Below are positions 1-12,705 of a DNA stretch of 64,000 nt, piece after piece; positions within the stretch are counted from its first letter, which is position 1, and every line of letters begins with the position of its first letter. A program made the position numbers and the translations under genes. The notes below the pieces were generated by a model. That model saw nothing but the letters and a program-made list of their open reading frames with translations, was not told the origin of the DNA and did no database searches. Source of the DNA: Termitomyces sp. T153 (lineage: Eukaryota > Basidiomycota > Agaricomycetes > Agaricales > Lyophyllaceae); NCBI GenBank assembly GCA_018296165.2, contig JACKQL020000013.1, forward strand, positions 992,001 through 1,056,000, given 5' to 3'.

Positions 1-1
1 G

Positions 2-999
2 AGGCAAATTGATCCCCCCTGGGTAGGCCATGATATCAATTATATCGCTGTGAGCGGTGCTTTAGCAGTAAGGACATTCGTTACAATGTGATGTTTAACC
101 TTGTGTTGAATACCCTTTTAGACACTCCCAGGTTCCGAGAAACCCACGTTCCCCGCGAACCTTCTCGCGGATTTTGCGGGTGGGGGTATGACCTGTGCCA
201 TGGGAATACTCCTCGCTTTGATTGAACGAGGAAATAGTGGACGTGGGCAAGTTGTCAACACCGATATGGTCTATTTTCTTTCCTCCCATTGGCGGACGCA
301 ATGCTCACGTTTTCCAAAGGTGTCTGGGGCGCGTTATATCGCTGCTTACCCTTTAATACATACGTTAATGCCCAATTCGCCTCTGTTCAATGACGCACGA
401 GGGAAGAATTTGCTTGATGGAGGAACACCATTTTATGATGTCTACGTTTGCAAAGATGGACAGTACATGACCGTCGGATGCATTGAGCCCCAATTCTTTA
501 AGGTGTTTATCAATAGGTTTCTAGAGGCTTTGCCCAAAGGCTTTCACCTCGATGGCTGGAGGCCCAGTCCTCAAACCCGAACTAACCGTGATGATTGGGG
601 CAAGCTCAAAGATTTCATGGTCAACGGCTTCAAGACAAATACTAGAGACTACTGGGGTACCGTGTTTCACGGTACGCACCATCCGACTTTTGATTTATTA
701 TTTCGCTGACTGACCGTACTTTTGAAGAAACTGACGCCTGTGCTCTCCCGGTCCTAACACCAGAAGAAGCTCGAGCTACCACGTCCCCTGACGAGCCTTT
801 CCCTGCAGCTCATCCCCGTGTCCTTGGTTCACAGCCTGTGAAGTCAGCTCCACCCATTCTTCACCTAAAAGCAGGACAACATACGCAGGAAATTCTATCT
901 GAATTAGGATTCGGTGACAAAGAGGTCAGACGGCTTGCAATTGATGGCGCGCTTGGCAAAGAAGCACGTTCAACTGTTGGATCTGGCCATAAGCTCTGA
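2..999 (+). CDS. Alpha-methylacyl-CoA racemase / CoA-transferase family III (CaiB/BaiF) protein, 5' end outside window
   Basis: Only the 3' part of the gene is here. Visible exons are 2-67, 122-671 and 728-999 (introns 68-121 and 672-727, both GT-AG). The protein reads WVGHDINYIAVSGALA, then a segment with LLADFAGGG, then GGTPFYDVYVCKDGQYMTVG and TDACALPVLTPEEA, all hallmarks of the racemase branch. In the bacterial homologue MCR the catalytic pair is the His of the GHDINY motif and the Asp of the NLxADFAGGG motif; both are present. The family epimerises 2-methylacyl-CoA esters so that branched chains can enter beta-oxidation. The C-terminus is HKL, which only loosely resembles a peroxisomal PTS1 tripeptide. 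An acyl-CoA dehydrogenase follows 242 nt downstream on the same strand, consistent with a shared pathway. Other CoA-transferase family III activities are possible, but the motif set favours the racemase type. Confidence 0.88.
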
Positions 1000-1241
1000 T
1001 GTATGTTCTACGATCCGAGTCACTATATGTAGTACAAATCACAAAAGTTACTGTATGCAGGAGTATGGCATCATAGTAAGGTTCACGACTTTCACATGGG
1101 TCTGGGTAAACACGTGGTATTGCAATTGACGCGATAATCACATGCAATCAGCGTCACTCCGTTCGAAACACGAACTTCGATATAAAACTCCAGCCAAGGG
1201 TAGGTGCTTGCAGATTCGTGTAAATCATCGTTGCTTCTTCA

Positions 1242-3728
1242 ATGGCATCCGCAACCAAACAAATCACGCGAGACGAGGTTGAGAAGGTCCGTCCCTGTCC
1301 AATTCTGATCGTTTCCACCTTCATCTCACTCCTCCCAACGTGGCACAGCACAACAAAGATGGCGACTTGGTGAGCATACCATACGCAAGACGACTCAGAC
1401 TACGTGAAATAACTAATAGACGTTCAATCTAGTGGATAATTGTTGACTCCAAAGTCTACGACATCTCAAGGTTCAAGAATTTACATCCTGGTGGTGCCTC
1501 CGTCCTGCTCGACGCGGAAGTCGGTGTGTTCTCTATCTCTCAATCGACGAATAGTTTTTGACGAATGCATCGTTGTAGCGGGGAAAGATGCAACCGAGGC
1601 TTTCTATGGCTTGCATCGCCATGAAGTTTTGGAGCGGCCGCAATACAAACGCCTTCAGATAGGCGTTATTGCTGGAGAAGAGAGCAAAATATACGGACGG
1701 ATACCTGGCGAGAACAGTAATGTGCCATATGCAGAGCCTACCTGGCTTGCAGAAGGGTATCATAGTGCTTACTTTACAGAGGCACGTCTTGTTTTCGAAG
1801 TGTCAGCCTCCGCCGTCATTCTTACAGTATAAACATTCCTTCACCAGAACCACCGACAGTTCCACAAAGCAATTAGACAATTCTTTGATACTGTTGTTTA
1901 TCCTGATGCCTTGGCACGTCGAGCAATCTATCCTCACTTTTGAAATGCTCATCGTGGTATAATAGGCTAGAGAGGCAGATGGAAAGCGCCCAAGCCAGAG
2001 TGTAATTGACAAGATGGCGTACGTCGCTCTTGGTGCCTGGTCGTTCACTACGAAACTCACTCAGACCTTAAAGCGAACTGAACATCCATGCAATGCGGAT
2101 GGGCCCCGGTAAACATCTACAAGGAAGGATTCTCATGAATGGTCTTGTCAAACCCCAAGAGTTTGACTATTTCCACGAGGTCTGATTATGCCGGCAATCC
2201 CCTTGACAATCATTTTCAAACCCTTCTCCAGTTGATCATTACCCAAGAGTTTGCTCGTTCGTCGTTGCGTGGTTACGGAGATGGTATTTTGTCACCTTGC
2301 CATGAAGGAATATTATCTAATTTGCCTTAAACTCAGGATTACTCGGTGGCAAAGTCATCGGTCTACCGCCTGTTCTCAATTTCGGTAGTGAGGAGCTGAA
2401 GGCCAGAGTAGTCCCTGAAGTTCTCGCTGGCAAAAAGTTCATCTGTCTGGCGATCTCGGAGGCTCATGCAGGAAGTGACGTCATGGGTCTTCAAACAACT
2501 GCTGTGAAGAGCGAGGACGGAAAGGAGTGGATCATCAATGGTACGGGTTTCGTATCATACATAGTCATCTCTGTCCTCGATTTAACAATCAATCATCCAG
2601 GAAGCAAGAAGTGGATTACCAATGGGACGTAAGTAACGATCTCTCGTTGAGTTCTTTTGTACCGCTAATCTCTTCTTAGATTTGCGGACTACTTCACCGT
2701 GGGATGCAAGACAGAGGTACGTTTACTGGGTTATATTTTCTGGCTTGAGTTCATGACCCATATAGGATGGATTTACTGTCATTCTGGTGGAGCGCGGACC
2801 TGGTGTTGAGACCAAGCAAATAAAGACGAGCTACTCAACGACTGCAGGAACAGCTTACATAACCTTTGATGACGTCAGGGTACCTGTCGGTAACACGCTT
2901 GGGGAAGAGGGTGGAGGAATTTTCGTCATGCTAAGGTCTGTGAAAGCATCACAACACCTGCGTTTGAAACTCATTTCTCAAAAGTAATTTTAACCACGAG
3001 CGATGGGTTATGTGCTGTGCTTCAGCAAGGAGTCAGCGTGGTATTAGTACGTTGTTGTTCTTTGATGTATAAGCCAATCTCTAATTTATTCTTTGATAAG
3101 TCGAAGAGTGTCTCAAGTCAGTACAAGCCCTGACTTTATTCGTCTAAATCGATTCAATTTTTTACCTGCAGATGGGTTTCACAGCGCAAGGTCTTCGGAA
3201 AGCCTCTACACGCGCAAGCAGTTATTCGCTCAAAGCTCGCAGCGATGATTGCCCGTGCCGAAAGTGTACAAAACTGGTTAGAGAACATTACATATCAAAT
3301 GTGCAATATGGTTAGTTATCAACTCTAATTGACTACCGTTGCTATGCTCACACTTCTCAAAGTCGTACCGGCAACAGGCAAGCAAACTCGCAGGGTATGT
3401 CTACTAAGTATACGTTTAACTTGGGTTCAACTCACGATCTTTTCAGCCAAATTGCGTTCTTAAAGAGCTATTCTACGGCGTGTGGACAAGAGACCGCTCG
3501 GGACGCCGTCCAGGTCTTCGGTGGCCGTGGTATTACGGCGACGGGTATGGGACAGTACATCGAACACGTCTGTCTTTCCTATTTCTGCTGCAATCTCGTT
3601 TTCTGACTTGTTAATAGTATCATCGCACTATCCCGTTCGATGCGTTGCTCGGTGGTGCCGAAGATGTACTTGCTGATTTGGGAGTACGGCAAGCATTGAG
3701 GGCTATGCCCAAGAACGTGAGATTGTGA
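1242..3728 (+). CDS. Cytochrome b5-acyl-CoA dehydrogenase fusion protein
   Basis: Modelled with 18 exons: 1242-1286, 1349-1369, 1433-1523, 1579-1799, 1848-1917, 1973-2018, 2074-2179, 2232-2283, 2337-2540, 2601-2628, 2680-2716, 2766-2935, 2985-3046, 3101-3116, 3172-3310, 3363-3394, 3447-3567, 3618-3728 (1572 nt, 523 aa). Residues 16-90 form a cytochrome b5 domain with the haem motif HPGG (His about 40) and a second His in YGLHRHEVL. The rest is an acyl-CoA dehydrogenase: GPGKHLQGRILMNG, LAISEAHAGSDVMGLQT, FNHERWVMCCASARS, VFGGRGITATGMGQYIEHYHR. FAD-dependent alpha,beta-dehydrogenation of acyl-CoA is the family reaction; the b5 domain probably passes electrons. The C-terminus KNVRL resembles, but does not match, PTS1. 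The junctions at 1799/1848 and 1917/1973 are the least certain. Peroxisomal or ER-linked oxidation is inferred, partly from the adjacent racemase gene. Confidence 0.92.
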
Positions 3729-4061
3729 ATTGTTAAGGATATTTGAGGTCTCGTTAGACCTATTCTCTCCCTTCTCTTGACATATCTAGAATGGTTCGTG
3801 GATCTTTGCACCATATCTATTCTCTATAGTGTAATTGTAACTCATCCTCCTGTAAATGATCGAAAGAGCACAATTTAATATAAGTTAGAGTGTGTTCTAT
3901 TATACTGGTGCATACACATGCATATTAAGAAAAAAAAAACAAGAAAACATAGAAAGCGTACATAAACAGTAAATTATTAATCTGGGAACTAATATAACTA
4001 TAGACGTACAAAGAGTTCATTCGTCTCGGAGTCAAAACGTTTTTACAAATAATACCAAAGG
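3729..4061. other. Intergenic region between convergent genes
   Basis: 333 nt between the stop codons of the acyl-CoA dehydrogenase and the Zn2Cys6 factor. It is AT-rich with an A tract near 3930 and AATATAA-like elements, as expected for two facing 3' UTRs. No gene seen. Confidence 0.6.
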
Positions 4062-7000
4062 TTAACGCTGAACGCCCGCCATATATTGCTGTTGTACATC
4101 AGAATAGATGACCGGATCCTGGGCCCTGTAGTCCATATCGAGGGTTCCCTGGAACAAATTCCAATTGAAGTTCGCTGCATAGATCGAATGAATGCATATT
4201 CTCATACAGTGAAGAGGAAGGAAACTCACAAGGTAAAGTGATATCGTGCCATACGTTGGGATCAGAGAGCGACTGCATACTGTGCAGAATCGCATCGTCA
4301 AAAGGCAGAGAAGGTTGGAAGAAGTCGGCTGGGAGATTCGGTCCGCCTTCACCACCGATTTGGAGCGCCAACGAATCTGAAGCACCAGTACTGTTTGAAG
4401 GGGCAAAGGGATCCGGTGGGCCAACAAAGCTTTCAAACGAAAGGGCTTCCTGTCGGGGAACAGGGGATAACGAAGAACTCGTGGATCTCGATGGTTGGGT
4501 GTTGACGGGCTCCACAAAGGTCGTCATGTTTGGAGAAATGCGAGTTCTACGAGGAGGGGGAGAAGTAGGGTCAACTTGAGCCATTGGCGCCGCTAGCAAG
4601 CCCTTGAGGAACCTCGCATAGAGACCGGGACCGTGACGGTCATCAATAGAGACTTCTGCAGACCCGAGTAGGTCAATGACCTTTTGGACAGTCTCGCGGA
4701 TTTCCAAACGCTTCTGGATCGTTAAATAGGATGCAAATTTCGGTTGTAGGAGCTGGAGTTCTCGTTAAAACCACCCTGCTGGCAGTTGGATGAAGTGAAC
4801 ATGCCTTGACCAAGAAGGTCGACGCGAATGTCACGAACACACTTTGCGCTTCTGGGCCATGTCGAAGGAAGATTCCTGGAGAGGGAGTGAGTGAATGTCG
4901 CGCGATGATGATGTGGAAACGTCGCCGACTTACGTTGACTGGGTCGGGCAATATCGTGCAAAACGCTGTTGACCACACCAAAGGCCGCATCAAGACACTG
5001 TGAATCTTTGAGCAAGGATTCCATGCATTGAAAACCAACTCGTACTCTTTTCAAGAAAGGATTCTCGTCGGTATGATTTTTTCCAAAAGCATGCTGAAAT
5101 CCGTAAGAAAGAGCTACGAGGCGAGCATAAGGGTAAGCCAATTGTATCAAGCCCGTGCGGAAACTATTTTGCGGGTCAGACATGTCTCCCTGCTCCAGGA
5201 TCGCGTTCCATTTGGCCGCAAGTCGCTTCAGCACATCATCAGTTTCTGTCGCAATTCTCTCAAAGTCAACGTTCTACACGGTGTGTCAATCTCTTGCAAT
5301 CCAACAAGAACGTCAAGACGGACCTTATTCAAACCAGTCGGATGGTCAGGATCGCTATAGATCTTTCGAATGAAGTCCGCCATGACCTTTAATTCAGCAT
5401 TGTAGGCACAAAGATGAATGTCGAAATTCTTCATATTATACGGCGAGCTCTTCCACCAATTCTCAGAATGGTTCGCCATATAATCCGCAGGATTAATTAT
5501 TGGCGGCTTGCCATACTGCGATCCCGTCGACCGGTCAAGATTGAAACAATTTAGCCACACACGGGTCCGGTTAAGCAGTTCCCGAGCGTGGTTCTCATTG
5601 AGCGGTTTGGCGGTATTTGGTAGATGGAGGTTCAAATCAGTGGCAGTTCTGATGTCAAGTGGTAAGAAACGATATATCGGTATGAGTGCTAAATAAGATG
5701 CCACCTGATAGCCAGACCCAGATACAGCCAACTTCTCTGGTCTTCCCATCTTTTTGCAGGCACAGGATAGAGACTCAACAGTATGTAAGCCGAGCACATT
5801 TCGACGTTTTTGTGGCCGCTAGTAAGCGCCATACCGGCGGACTGTTGGGCACATTGCATAGCCTGATTATACAAGGAGGGACGCTGAGGGTAAAACCTAG
5901 ATGCAATAGCACAGACTGGAGACCTTGGTCGGCCCGAAGGAAGCAAAAGTTCAAGAGCAATACTCACTGACGGTGAATAAGAAGGGACTACGCCAAAAAG
6001 TCCGTTGTGCAGTATAAAGGACCGGGTCTAGCAGTGATACTGAGAGGTTCATGCGGTCAAAATAACTTAAAAAAGTCAGGGGCGTGTACATTTCAAGTAT
6101 AAAGACGCACATTTTGAACAGTTGCTCTGCCTCTTTGGGTGTAATGATGCCTCGAGAGAGAATCAAAGGAGGATGTTGGAAACTTGATAGCCGCTTGTCC
6201 ATTGCCTCGAGTGGGAGAGCTACATGAAAGTCGCGTGAGCCATAACTAATAGCACTGAACGATTGCAACTTGCTTGATCTGAAGAAATTTGAGTTCGCGA
6301 TACCAGGAAGCTTGTCCTGTTCAAGCTCAACGCTGGTTCCGCGCCTCTTTGGTCCAGCTTTCAAACTCATTTCACCAAAAAGACCAAAAGGAACCGCTTC
6401 TCCTGGCAGAATAGCGGACTTGGCGCTTCCTCCAGCATGTTTAGTTTTGGGCGTCGAACTAGTCCCATTAGTACCGAGACTCGAGTGGGAACCCTTATGC
6501 TTCAAAACTCCATCAATCATGATATTGCCTCCATCGTGGTGCTCGACAGCAAACTCGTAATCACTGTCGTTATCCGGAATATTAACATAGTCGTCGTCGT
6601 CCTCATCAGAGCCAATTTTCTCCGGGTCGCCTTCAACAAGATAGCTCTTGGGCATGCCAGCACCGCCAATGCCAATAAAGACATCAAATTCCTCAAAGCT
6701 CTGCTTGGCCTTTGCGATCCAGTCTTCAACAGCTTTGTTCGCTTCAGGATTGGCTTGAGAAAAAAGTTCATTCGGGCCCAAGGAACAATCTGTAGTTGAA
6801 GGCGAGAGTACGGGCGACTGAAGCGTTGAGGATGACACAACCTCTGAAGTCACCGACGAGGAACGACGATGAGGTGAATTCCCACTCGACTCGAGTTGTG
6901 CCATCAAATCTTTGATTTGAGCAGCCTGCTCACGGATCTGGTTGAGTAGATGCTCTCTTTTTCTATCGAAATGTCAATCCTGCGCGAATACAGTTAGAAC

Positions 7001-7862
7001 AAGAGGGCAATACACACGGAGGTGTTCGACGCTTCTTCCGTCCAGGAATCACACATTCATGACCGCCGTTCAGGCATCGCTTACACGGATCCGTGTCAGT
7101 CTTGAATTCGCATTTCACTTTTAGATTTTTGCATCGACTGCAAGCTCCTCTGAGATCGTCATATAAGCCATGTATCATATGTGCCTCGAAGATGATGAGC
7201 ACTCACGGCTTGGCCTTGGCCGCGTCCTTCGTATCAGAAATGTCGGCCTCCTGATCATCATCTCTAGATTGCTCCCGACCCCTGGGCCGTTTGAACCTGA
7301 ATCCCGTATTCATCGGTGTAGAGGAGTAGTAGTGTGGTGGTGGTTGAGGATATATATCTTGCATGGCGTTAGGTGACGATGAGAGGCCGGTATTGTTACT
7401 AGGATAAGAGCTCTCTGCTCCGTTGTGGAACCCTGATGGATTGAAGCTGTCTGTGATTGGTTCTTCATAGTGGTAAGAATTGTGCTCCCATCCCATCTGA
7501 TCCTGAGAGGAGTCAGGAAATATAGGATTGAAGGATTGAAGGTCTTGGTTTTGGTTCGAAGTGGCACCTAAACCGGTAAAGCCACCAGAATCCGCGGATA
7601 CGGCGTCGGCTCCGCGACCAAACGAAACCGATTGAGACTGATTTTGGCTGGAAACAAAGCCTGCACTAGATGAGTCAGGAGATGAAGTGTCGCCAGATGG
7701 GAGTTGCAGCTGTGACGGATGATACGGATAAGTTCCCGAGTGTATGTCGTCTGAGTTGACAGACGTCGGTGGGAAGTCAAGATCCCCCATCTGGGGAGGT
7801 TGCTGACCAAAGGTGGCTTTTGGCTGGAGCCAAGAAGTGGCACTAGCGTATGGAGAAGACAT
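4062..7862 (-). CDS. Zn2Cys6 fungal transcription factor (PrtT/War1-like group)
   Basis: Nine exons on the minus strand: 7862-7207, 7149-7018, 6962-5968, 5915-5705, 5648-5324, 5273-4934, 4875-4805, 4752-4230, 4174-4062 (3366 nt, 1121 aa). The N-terminal 200 residues are Ser/Pro/Gln-rich. The zinc cluster has cysteines at about 222, 225, 232, 241, 244 and 251 (Cx2Cx6Cx8Cx2Cx6C) and is followed by a basic GRKKRRTPP linker and a short coiled coil (KREHLLNQIREQAAQIKDL). Middle and C-terminal regions match the fungal transcription-factor homology domain (LFTVICAIASRFYPQRP, MCSAYILLSLYPVPAKRWED). The C-terminus is acidic and Ser/Pro-rich, probably an activation domain. Its closest named relatives by recollection are the PrtT/War1 regulators of proteases or weak-acid stress; the target genes cannot be told. 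Intron 4753-4804 has a GC donor (AAG|GCATGT). The start was chosen at the first ATG giving a conserved-looking N-terminus. Confidence 0.93.
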
Positions 7863-10800
7863 AGTGTGTCTAATATCTTCCGGGAAGAACGGCGAATGCG
7901 TGGGAGCTGCTTTGCGACGAAAAGAAGATATAGTCGCGATGAAGGGAAGAGACAGTAGATTTAGAAGATGGAGTGCAATTTCTGCGGACAACTTGCCAAA
8001 AATTGATATCAGTACGTGAGAATAGGACAGGAAATAATTATGAAGCACAGAAGGAGTTTGTTTGGATGTAATGTTCAGGTGTTTGGATGTAATGTTCAGT
8101 AGTTGGTGCTTGTTGACAGAATATGTGGCGTTCAAGGTTCTTCGAGGGGACTTCTGAAGTAAGGATAGTCGTGACTAGATGGTTTAAAGGTTAGCGGCGC
8201 TGTAGAGGAGGAAGTGCTGGGGTTAGGCACTGAGTCGATCACGATCATATTACTTATACTCGATCCCAACAAAGATCGGCTCAGATTTCGGGTAATCGGA
8301 GGGAAAGCTGTACAACTTGAATGTCCCACGAGATACATATCTCGGGCCGCAGGTTTCTTCGTTGTAAGTATCCACTAATCTTGGAGTACTATGTACGTCA
8401 AGAAGTGTTAATTATTTACCCAGCCCAACGAAATTTGAAAGGAAAGTACTACATAACCACTCGCATGCTTTCAGTGAGCTGTGCCCTCAGTCGGACCACT
8501 GCACATTTTCAATCCCCTGGACATCATCGCTTGACTATCTGACCAACTACTCTCACTTCGGACCTCTCAGTATTTTGAATCAGCAGCCTAGCAGGCTTAG
8601 ATCGGGTACCACGTGGGCGTCGCACTTTTCCAAGTCGCTTTTGTTCCTGACTAGAGTCCATGTTCAGTAAATACAGATATCTGTCTCAAAAGACATTGCG
8701 CTGAGTGGTATGATCATGATGCCGACGCCTCGGAACTCAGGCTCAGCGCTCACTCTATTTATGCAAGTCATGACGACAGTCACGCAACTTTTGACGGTTG
8801 CTCAAACTTCTGGTTTTCCCCCAGCGCTTGGGGCTTCCATTTGATATGTCAATCCACCTTCAGAATTTCGATACATACATAACTTTCTTCTGTGTGATCT
8901 CAATCCCTTGATCAACTTACGACATAAACGAGCGCTCTTTACTTGATTGTCTCATTCCTATACTCAGGCTTAAGGTGACCTCTCCTCATATCGTATATTG
9001 CTTCTTGAAACAGAAGACCGCTAGCTATAGCTCTCCTTTACTGTGGGTTTGTGATACTCAAAATGCGACGGTTGAGCTCTCCTCGATCTATCCAGGATTT
9101 ATAAATGTCCATTCTTACTTCGCTGGGCTAGGCGACCACGGGGTATGTTCGGGGTCGGTGACTCGTTCAATGCAAGCAATATAAGGGACACTCTGGAAGT
9201 CTCCACCTTACACTGGTAGAAACGTTCGAAATAGTCCTTTCACGAAATACGGTCGTCACAGTCTCGTTTTATTTTTGTCATGCCTCCGTCTGTGGTCAAG
9301 TTCAGCGGCTAGTCGAAGTTGTCAGGCACTGTCAATGTCTTCGAAAGAACTTGCAGGGATACCTTGATACTGTTGCAAGTGTGACCAACCTGTTTTCGTG
9401 TTTTCGAAATTCGAATCAATCCGCGCAATGAACTCCGTTCTGCCTGCTTTATAAAAATACCACTTCTTGTTATGATATATGGTGCTGAATTATTATTTGA
9501 TTGAGAAAACGCCTAAAAGCTGCTTGAAAATCATAGGTAATTCACTGCCTGGCGCTGTACAAGAAACATATGATACTCCGATGGTCCTCGGTATCCAGAC
9601 CTTGAGGTGACCATTGGCAAGTCGATGTTGAATACGCTGCTTCCTTGTTGGCTCCATCGATGCGTCCAAACCGCCTATTTTCGTACCCAATATTCCTTGC
9701 CCGGTGTGAGCCTTTTAGGCCTTTATATAGTATAACATCAAACCAGCTTCCAACAAGCTGACGATCGTCTTTCATGAATGCTTAGGTATTTGGGATCAGA
9801 AAATCTCGAATCATATCGAGCAACAATGTACACCGCTTTGATGGGGGACTCACTGCTATGTGCTGTGAGTGCCAGGAATGACACAGAATTCGCCTCAAAA
9901 ATAGGTGTGAAAGTCATCACGAACGTCCGTTGTCCTCGGGACGCGAGCAATGTCATTCAGTTCGGCTACACTTACTGGAAGTTATAGATCTTCTCTTCTC
10001 CCTTTTGCAGTGCAACCGCGACGATTCTCATGGCACCAGCATGGTACAGAAACACTTGTGACTTTTATCATTACTGTATGTGTGGCCTAGCGATAGTTTT
10101 CTGTGCCGCGGCACACGCATCAGTCATCGGCGATAACCGGTTATTGGCCGGCTATGATGAAGCTCTTGCAAGTTCAGTTGTGAGACGGACTGGCAATCTG
10201 TCTATAATATCGAGGCTCGGACTGAGGTGACTTGCACCGACCAACAGCGCAAACGCGCCCAACAATACTTGCAATATCTGTGATTTCCGAAATTATATAA
10301 ATTCTTATAAATTGGGGGCCGCGGCGACCGCGGCAGCAATTCGTCAGAAATTGACACATCCACGCGAAGACAGCATGAAGACGTCAGCTGGCGTCAGTTT
10401 CCGGCCGGCTCCTCGGATCCTAGGATAAATTCCAGCAACTCCAATGTCACGGTGGTCAGAACAAAGAAATTTACCATAAAAGAACTGCAAATTTGAACCA
10501 ATTATATAGTACATACTTACTAGTACGCAATTCCCGCCACATAGAAGTAGAAGCCTCCTCACAGCCACGACAATCAACATCGCCAGTCGACTCGGAATCT
10601 TAACCAGGGCCTCTCTAAGTCCTTAACGTTAACTCCCACCGCGCTGAGAAGAGTATTACGCAAATTTGGGTGTGGGCTTTCCGCCACATACCGCCACAAG
10701 TCACCCAATAATCAAGACCCCGCACACTGTGGATAGATGAGTGCATTGCTCTATCTTATTTAGTACAAGTCAACCGGGTCAGTTCAATGGATCACTGGAT

Positions 10801-11271
10801 TTATTACAATAATCGTCAAAACTTGGAAATAAGAAAACCACATATCAGAATGGTGCCCAAAATGAACAATTTAAAGTTAGGTATGAGATTGTAGCCTTTG
10901 GCGGTGCAGACGCTAGCGACTGGACCATGTCCAGAAGCACAAGAGTGGGATAAACAAGCAAAACAAGTTTGAGCGAAGGGTGTGGTATCAAGACCCACCA
11001 ACACAGAAGTCTGGTTAAGTATCCAGATCGAGGAAAACGGAATAAATAGGTAGGTTCTGGGGAAAGGTTTCATCTTGGCGAAAAAAATAACTGCCGGAAG
11101 TAATAGTACAGAGGAACAAGGAAGAACTCGAGGGCAACAATAAAAGGGATACTCCGCGAACGGAGAGGGGAATTGTTAAAGGGAATATTTGTTGGGTGAC
11201 CACAGCTAAGCGTAGGCGTAAGGTAAGTAGACAAATTAGTACGAGTCTAGGTCAGAAGCCTTTTCGCGAGC
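7863..11271. other. Intergenic region, 3.4 kb
   Basis: Holds the upstream region of the Zn2Cys6 gene (with a 20-nt tandem duplication at 8059-8099) and about 2.5 kb in which I find no open frame with codon structure, splice pattern or recognisable motif. A GC-rich imperfect palindrome lies near 10317-10335 (GGCCGCGGCGACCGCGG). The last 400 nt are the 3' flank of the next minus-strand gene. Confidence 0.5.
8059..8099. repeat. Two-copy tandem repeat upstream of the Zn2Cys6 gene
   Basis: The 20-mer TGTTTGGATGTAATGTTCAG occurs at 8059-8078 and 8080-8099, with one base between, about 200 nt upstream of the transcription-factor start. It could be a duplicated regulatory site or simple slippage. 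Confidence 0.75.
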
Positions 11272-12705
11272 TTAACGGAACTTGGTAGCTCCCTCTGTCA
11301 TAGGGGGAAGCGGGAACGAATGAGTAACGTCCTCATCACCACCGCTGCCGCTGGTATAAACAGAAGCAGTAGAGATCACAGATGGCTGCATCGAAGCAAT
11401 ACGGAGGCGTTCTTGGGCATCTTCTGCCGATACGTCCAAAGCAGCGATCAGAGACTGCAATGCACGCTCGTTGCTAGAATCGGAAGGCAACGAGCCTGAA
11501 GTGTGGTGCGATGCGAATGGACCGGGTAAAGTTGGAATGTTTCCGTCAACGAAGGGATCGTCGTTAATCTCAATAGCTCGTCCTTTGCCTTTATCAACCT
11601 TGGGAATGGGGGGCTCTTCTGCTTTTGGCTTGATCGTTCCTATAGAGCTGGTACGCGATTGAATTGAAGCACTATGTGAGCCAGTAGAGCGAGTAGAATT
11701 CGAACGGGGTCGGCGAATGGGTTGGGAACCTTGCGCGCTGAAGAAAGGATTACCAGTGCTCTTCCTTTGCTCCCTGTGATCATTCTCGAAGGGATTCTGC
11801 GATTTGATAGAAGTCGGTTCAGGCTCCACGTATTCAAGGACCTCAGCAGATTCCCAATGATGAGAGTGTGATTTCGTCGCTACAGGCGTCGGGATGGCCA
11901 TGTTGGGGGTAGGGGACATGGTACCACGACCATCGACGTAAGAATTTTCTCGGAGTGAGTCGCCATCCCAAGAGACGGCTTGACCAGTGTCAACGCGGCC
12001 AAGGAAGTGCCTTGCGATAGGAAGATCAGGGAGCTTGTCTTCAGAGGCAAGCTCTTGGGCAAGGTTAGGATGATACTGAGCGAATGAATGGGAATCAAAT
12101 GTGACGGGCTCATCGGCAGATTTGTTGGTATACGCTGTGCGAACGCTAGGGGTGCTCTTCTTGAACATTGTGAGCTTCTCCATGGGTGCGACATTATCAA
12201 CCTCCTTTGTCATCCTCTCCCATTTATCATCACCTTCCCCGAGCTTGTCCCAAGGCTCAAGATGAGAACGGCGACGACCTTGCTCTGCGTGAGCATTGGC
12301 ATTGCGGGCTGTGACAATAACCCGTCGTGATCGACCATGTTGTTTGAGTGATCTGGCATAACGTTTGTAGAACCACAGAGCGAGGACGATCAACGCAATA
12401 GCTCCAATAAGAGCGCCGACACAAGCACCAACGACAGTACTTATCGAAATAGGGCTACTGGAGGTTTCAGCGATTGACGGAGAAGTTGATGGAGTGGACG
12501 GGGACGATGGAGACAAAGTCACAACAGGCGTCGACGATATTCCAAAATCAGGCGCCGTCTGGCTGACAGACAATGCTGTAGGATCAAGATATAGAGTCGG
12601 TGCTGTGGGGATAAGGTTCGATTGTGTTATCCCAGAGGTGATACCAGCGCCAGTAGGGGCGGCGACTGTTTCCACTCGCTTTGCATGATGGCCAGGGGGA
12701 ACCAT
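11272..12705 (-). CDS. Single-pass membrane protein with Ser/Thr/Pro-rich ectodomain
   Basis: Single-exon frame of 477 aa. Residues 1-88 are rich in Ser, Thr and Pro, typical of an O-glycosylated wall-facing segment. They are followed by one membrane segment (VVGACVGALIGAIALIVLAL, about 90-112), a basic stop-transfer stretch (WFYKRYARSLKQHGRSRR) and a long cytoplasmic tail of low complexity. The tail ends in a segment that looks conserved (SAEDAQERLRIASMQPSVIS, then HSFPLPPMTEG). The layout resembles fungal Mid2/Wsc-type or SKG6/AXL2-like sensors, but there is no Cys-rich WSC domain and no signal peptide before residue 1. A short upstream exon could supply one; the minus-strand sequence at 12890-12960 encodes a hydrophobic stretch, but I could not splice it in convincingly. 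Function unknown. Confidence 0.82.
   Translation of the reverse strand: MVPPGHHAKRVETVAAPTGAGITSGITQSNLIPTAPTLYLDPTALSVSQTAPDFGISSTPVVTLSPSSPSTPSTSPSIAETSSSPISISTVVGACVGALIGAIALIVLALWFYKRYARSLKQHGRSRRVIVTARNANAHAEQGRRRSHLEPWDKLGEGDDKWERMTKEVDNVAPMEKLTMFKKSTPSVRTAYTNKSADEPVTFDSHSFAQYHPNLAQELASEDKLPDLPIARHFLGRVDTGQAVSWDGDSLRENSYVDGRGTMSPTPNMAIPTPVATKSHSHHWESAEVLEYVEPEPTSIKSQNPFENDHREQRKSTGNPFFSAQGSQPIRRPRSNSTRSTGSHSASIQSRTSSIGTIKPKAEEPPIPKVDKGKGRAIEINDDPFVDGNIPTLPGPFASHHTSGSLPSDSSNERALQSLIAALDVSAEDAQERLRIASMQPSVISTASVYTSGSGGDEDVTHSFPLPPMTEGATKFR

Noticed and set aside
9493..9987. Overlapping frames on both strands
   Set aside because: Neither translation shows motifs, a signal peptide or splice consistency.
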